A DNA stretch of 48,162 bases from a virus: the IMG/VR virus record IMGVR_UViG_3300025881_000023, positions 1 to 48,162 of that record, one strand, 5' to 3'. The notes under the pieces were generated by a model. The model ran no database searches. It was given only the letters and a program-made list of their open reading frames with translations, and had not been told where the DNA came from. The translations under genes and the position numbers were made by a program. Positions 47,029 to 48,162 of the stretch are shown one piece after another. The stretch's first letter is position 1. Each line of letters opens with the position of its first letter.

Positions 47029-48162
47029 CTATCTCCGCTTTCTTGTAAATCCGCCTCTCCGGTTTCTAGATATTGGTTGATTTGCGAGATACCTTGTTAC
47101 ATCTATTCTGTCAGGGTCTAGAGGAGTTAGCAGCCTTTCTTGTATTCTTGTGGGGTTATACAAATCATCTGTTTGTCGTATAACATCATCTGCTTGATTC
47201 TTTAATGCAGATATTGCTCCCATATCTTCTCTGCGAGCTGTGTTAAGAGTATTCTTTGCATTATCAATGAAGTCAAGCTCAGCTTGTCTCATAGATCTTG
47301 GCATTCTTGCTGCTTGATTTTGCAGTTTTAATATCTTCATACTTTCAGGCATAGCTGATTTACTAAGGTTTATTGCCTTAGGTGCGGCAGAGCTTACTCG
47401 GGGGGCTAAATATCCAACCCCAGCCCCAAGCGCGATGTCAATTGGAATTCCAGCTATACCAGTAGCTATTGTCCCAATAGGTGAACTAAGTGGGTTATCA
47501 TACTGATATGCGGCTATTGCCTGAGGATCTCCTTGGAGTCCTGGAGGCATCATAAATGCAAGATTAGGATTTATTCCTTTTTCAATAGCTTCCTCTCTTT
47601 TCTTCTCTTTTTCTATTCTTTCAGAGGCAGCTTTTCTCTCCGAATCAGTTCTAGTATCTTCTTTTACAGATGTTTGACTTGGGCGATACTTTTCCAAAGG
47701 ATCTTCCTTTATCGGAGGCACTGCATTTTGTAAATTCAAAAATGCTTGTTCTGCATAATTAGGCCGAGCTGTGCTTTCTGCAGTATTAAATCCAGCTGCC
47801 TGCATTTTACGTATACCCCCAGTTTTAAAAGAAGGAGGCTCGTGAGTTAGTTTTATATCTCCCAGACGATGTGGACGTATTTGTGTGTCCCAGCCTTGTG
47901 GCAACTCTGCGGTCCATCTGGATTTTATGTTTATTGGTTTTCCTCCGAGAGCACTGAGTACTTCTGTATTTTTTAATTTGTTATCTAAAGTATTTTGCAT
48001 ACCTCTAGGCATAACATCCCATATTTTTTTTGTTGCAGGATAGGAATTTGCAAAAAGCCCTGCTCCTTTTGAAAACGGGTGAAGATCCCACGTATCGTTC
48101 ATAGTTATTCTCCGCAGCATTGGGTTGTTTGGGACTGCTTCATCAACTAAATGATATCCACC
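47029..48162 (-). CDS. C-terminal 377 residues of an unidentified late protein (start beyond the right edge)
   Basis: The frame stays open through the right end of the window (GGYHLVDEAVPNNPM precedes the first in-window ATG at 48120), so the gene starts outside and is not a 363-residue protein. The region LHPFSKGAGLFANSYPATK is followed by a charged helix (SERKAASERIEKEKKREEA), a hydrophobic Gly/Ala/Ile segment (IGTIATGIAGIPIDIALGAG, about 225-245 of the visible part) that might insert in a membrane, and an Arg/Lys-rich end (RNRRGGFTRKRR). I do not recognise the family. Position just before the scaffold gene would suit a structural or injected protein; the visible part does not look like a portal or terminase. 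Confidence 0.6.
   Translation of the reverse strand, partial: GGYHLVDEAVPNNPMLRRITMNDTWDLHPFSKGAGLFANSYPATKKIWDVMPRGMQNTLDNKLKNTEVLSALGGKPINIKSRWTAELPQGWDTQIRPHRLGDIKLTHEPPSFKTGGIRKMQAAGFNTAESTARPNYAEQAFLNLQNAVPPIKEDPLEKYRPSQTSVKEDTRTDSERKAASERIEKEKKREEAIEKGINPNLAFMMPPGLQGDPQAIAAYQYDNPLSSPIGTIATGIAGIPIDIALGAGVGYLAPRVSSAAPKAINLSKSAMPESMKILKLQNQAARMPRSMRQAELDFIDNAKNTLNTARREDMGAISALKNQADDVIRQTDDLYNPTRIQERLLTPLDPDRIDVTRYLANQPISRNRRGGFTRKRR

Noticed and set aside
1-48162. tRNA genes, integrase, insertion sequences, CRISPR arrays, inteins
   Set aside because: None seen by reading both strands; coding density leaves almost no room and no typical motifs appeared.

Overview
The window looks like the late (virion) half of a tailed phage of the crAss-like group (Crassvirales or a close relative), most likely infecting an aquatic member of the Bacteroidota. 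The main evidence is a 3,970-residue protein that carries the DFDID catalytic signature of crAss-like virion RNA polymerases (the phi14:2 gp66 / YonO-like family) together with a zincin HExxH motif. It is accompanied by a capsid protein, ring-type proteins, a 1,634-residue muzzle/stabilisation-type protein and large internal virion proteins, in the order expected for this group. The aquatic habitat is inferred from fibre genes of a kind common in marine and freshwater phages (MATWKK N-termini, VVED..PQLG modules, LPIANGGTG) and from a basic 92-residue protein family frequent in such phages. These family matches are from memory of sequence patterns; no database search was run.

Layout. At the left edge (1-473) two plus-strand genes end: the tail of an unidentified gene and a DUF1599-like gene. 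They converge on a hairpin at 481-503 with the rest of the window, which is one minus-strand late block. In transcription order (right to left) it runs: an unidentified gene entering from beyond the right edge (47.0-48.2 kb); scaffold-like protein and major capsid protein (44.4-47.0 kb); a post-capsid protein and a ring/adaptor-type protein (42.2-44.3 kb); an unidentified, probably abundant structural protein followed by an intrinsic terminator (41.0-42.1 kb); Cys-rich proteins and a possible head fibre (39.0-41.0 kb); a DUF1617-like protein, a metallophosphoesterase, a small conserved acidic protein and a crAss-type ring protein (36.5-39.0 kb); small basic, membrane and conserved proteins (34.5-36.5 kb); a second ring/tubular-type protein (33.1-34.5 kb); a fibre cassette of eight genes (27.6-33.1 kb); the muzzle-type protein (22.7-27.6 kb); and a run of four very large genes for internal virion proteins including the RNA polymerase (0.5-22.7 kb).

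How the genes work together (inference): the scaffold and capsid proteins build the head, ring proteins and the muzzle-type protein build a short tail, and fibres bind the host. The 1186-, 930-, 3970- and 1290-residue proteins would be packaged and injected with the DNA, so that the polymerase can transcribe early genes as soon as the genome enters. Genes are packed tightly, with many TAATG or ATGA stop/start overlaps that suggest translational coupling. Internal expression control is suggested by an intrinsic terminator after the 348-residue structural gene and a strong hairpin after the capsid gene. Portal and terminase genes are not in the window. I saw no tRNA, CRISPR array, integrase or insertion sequence, and no non-coding stretch longer than about 135 bases.
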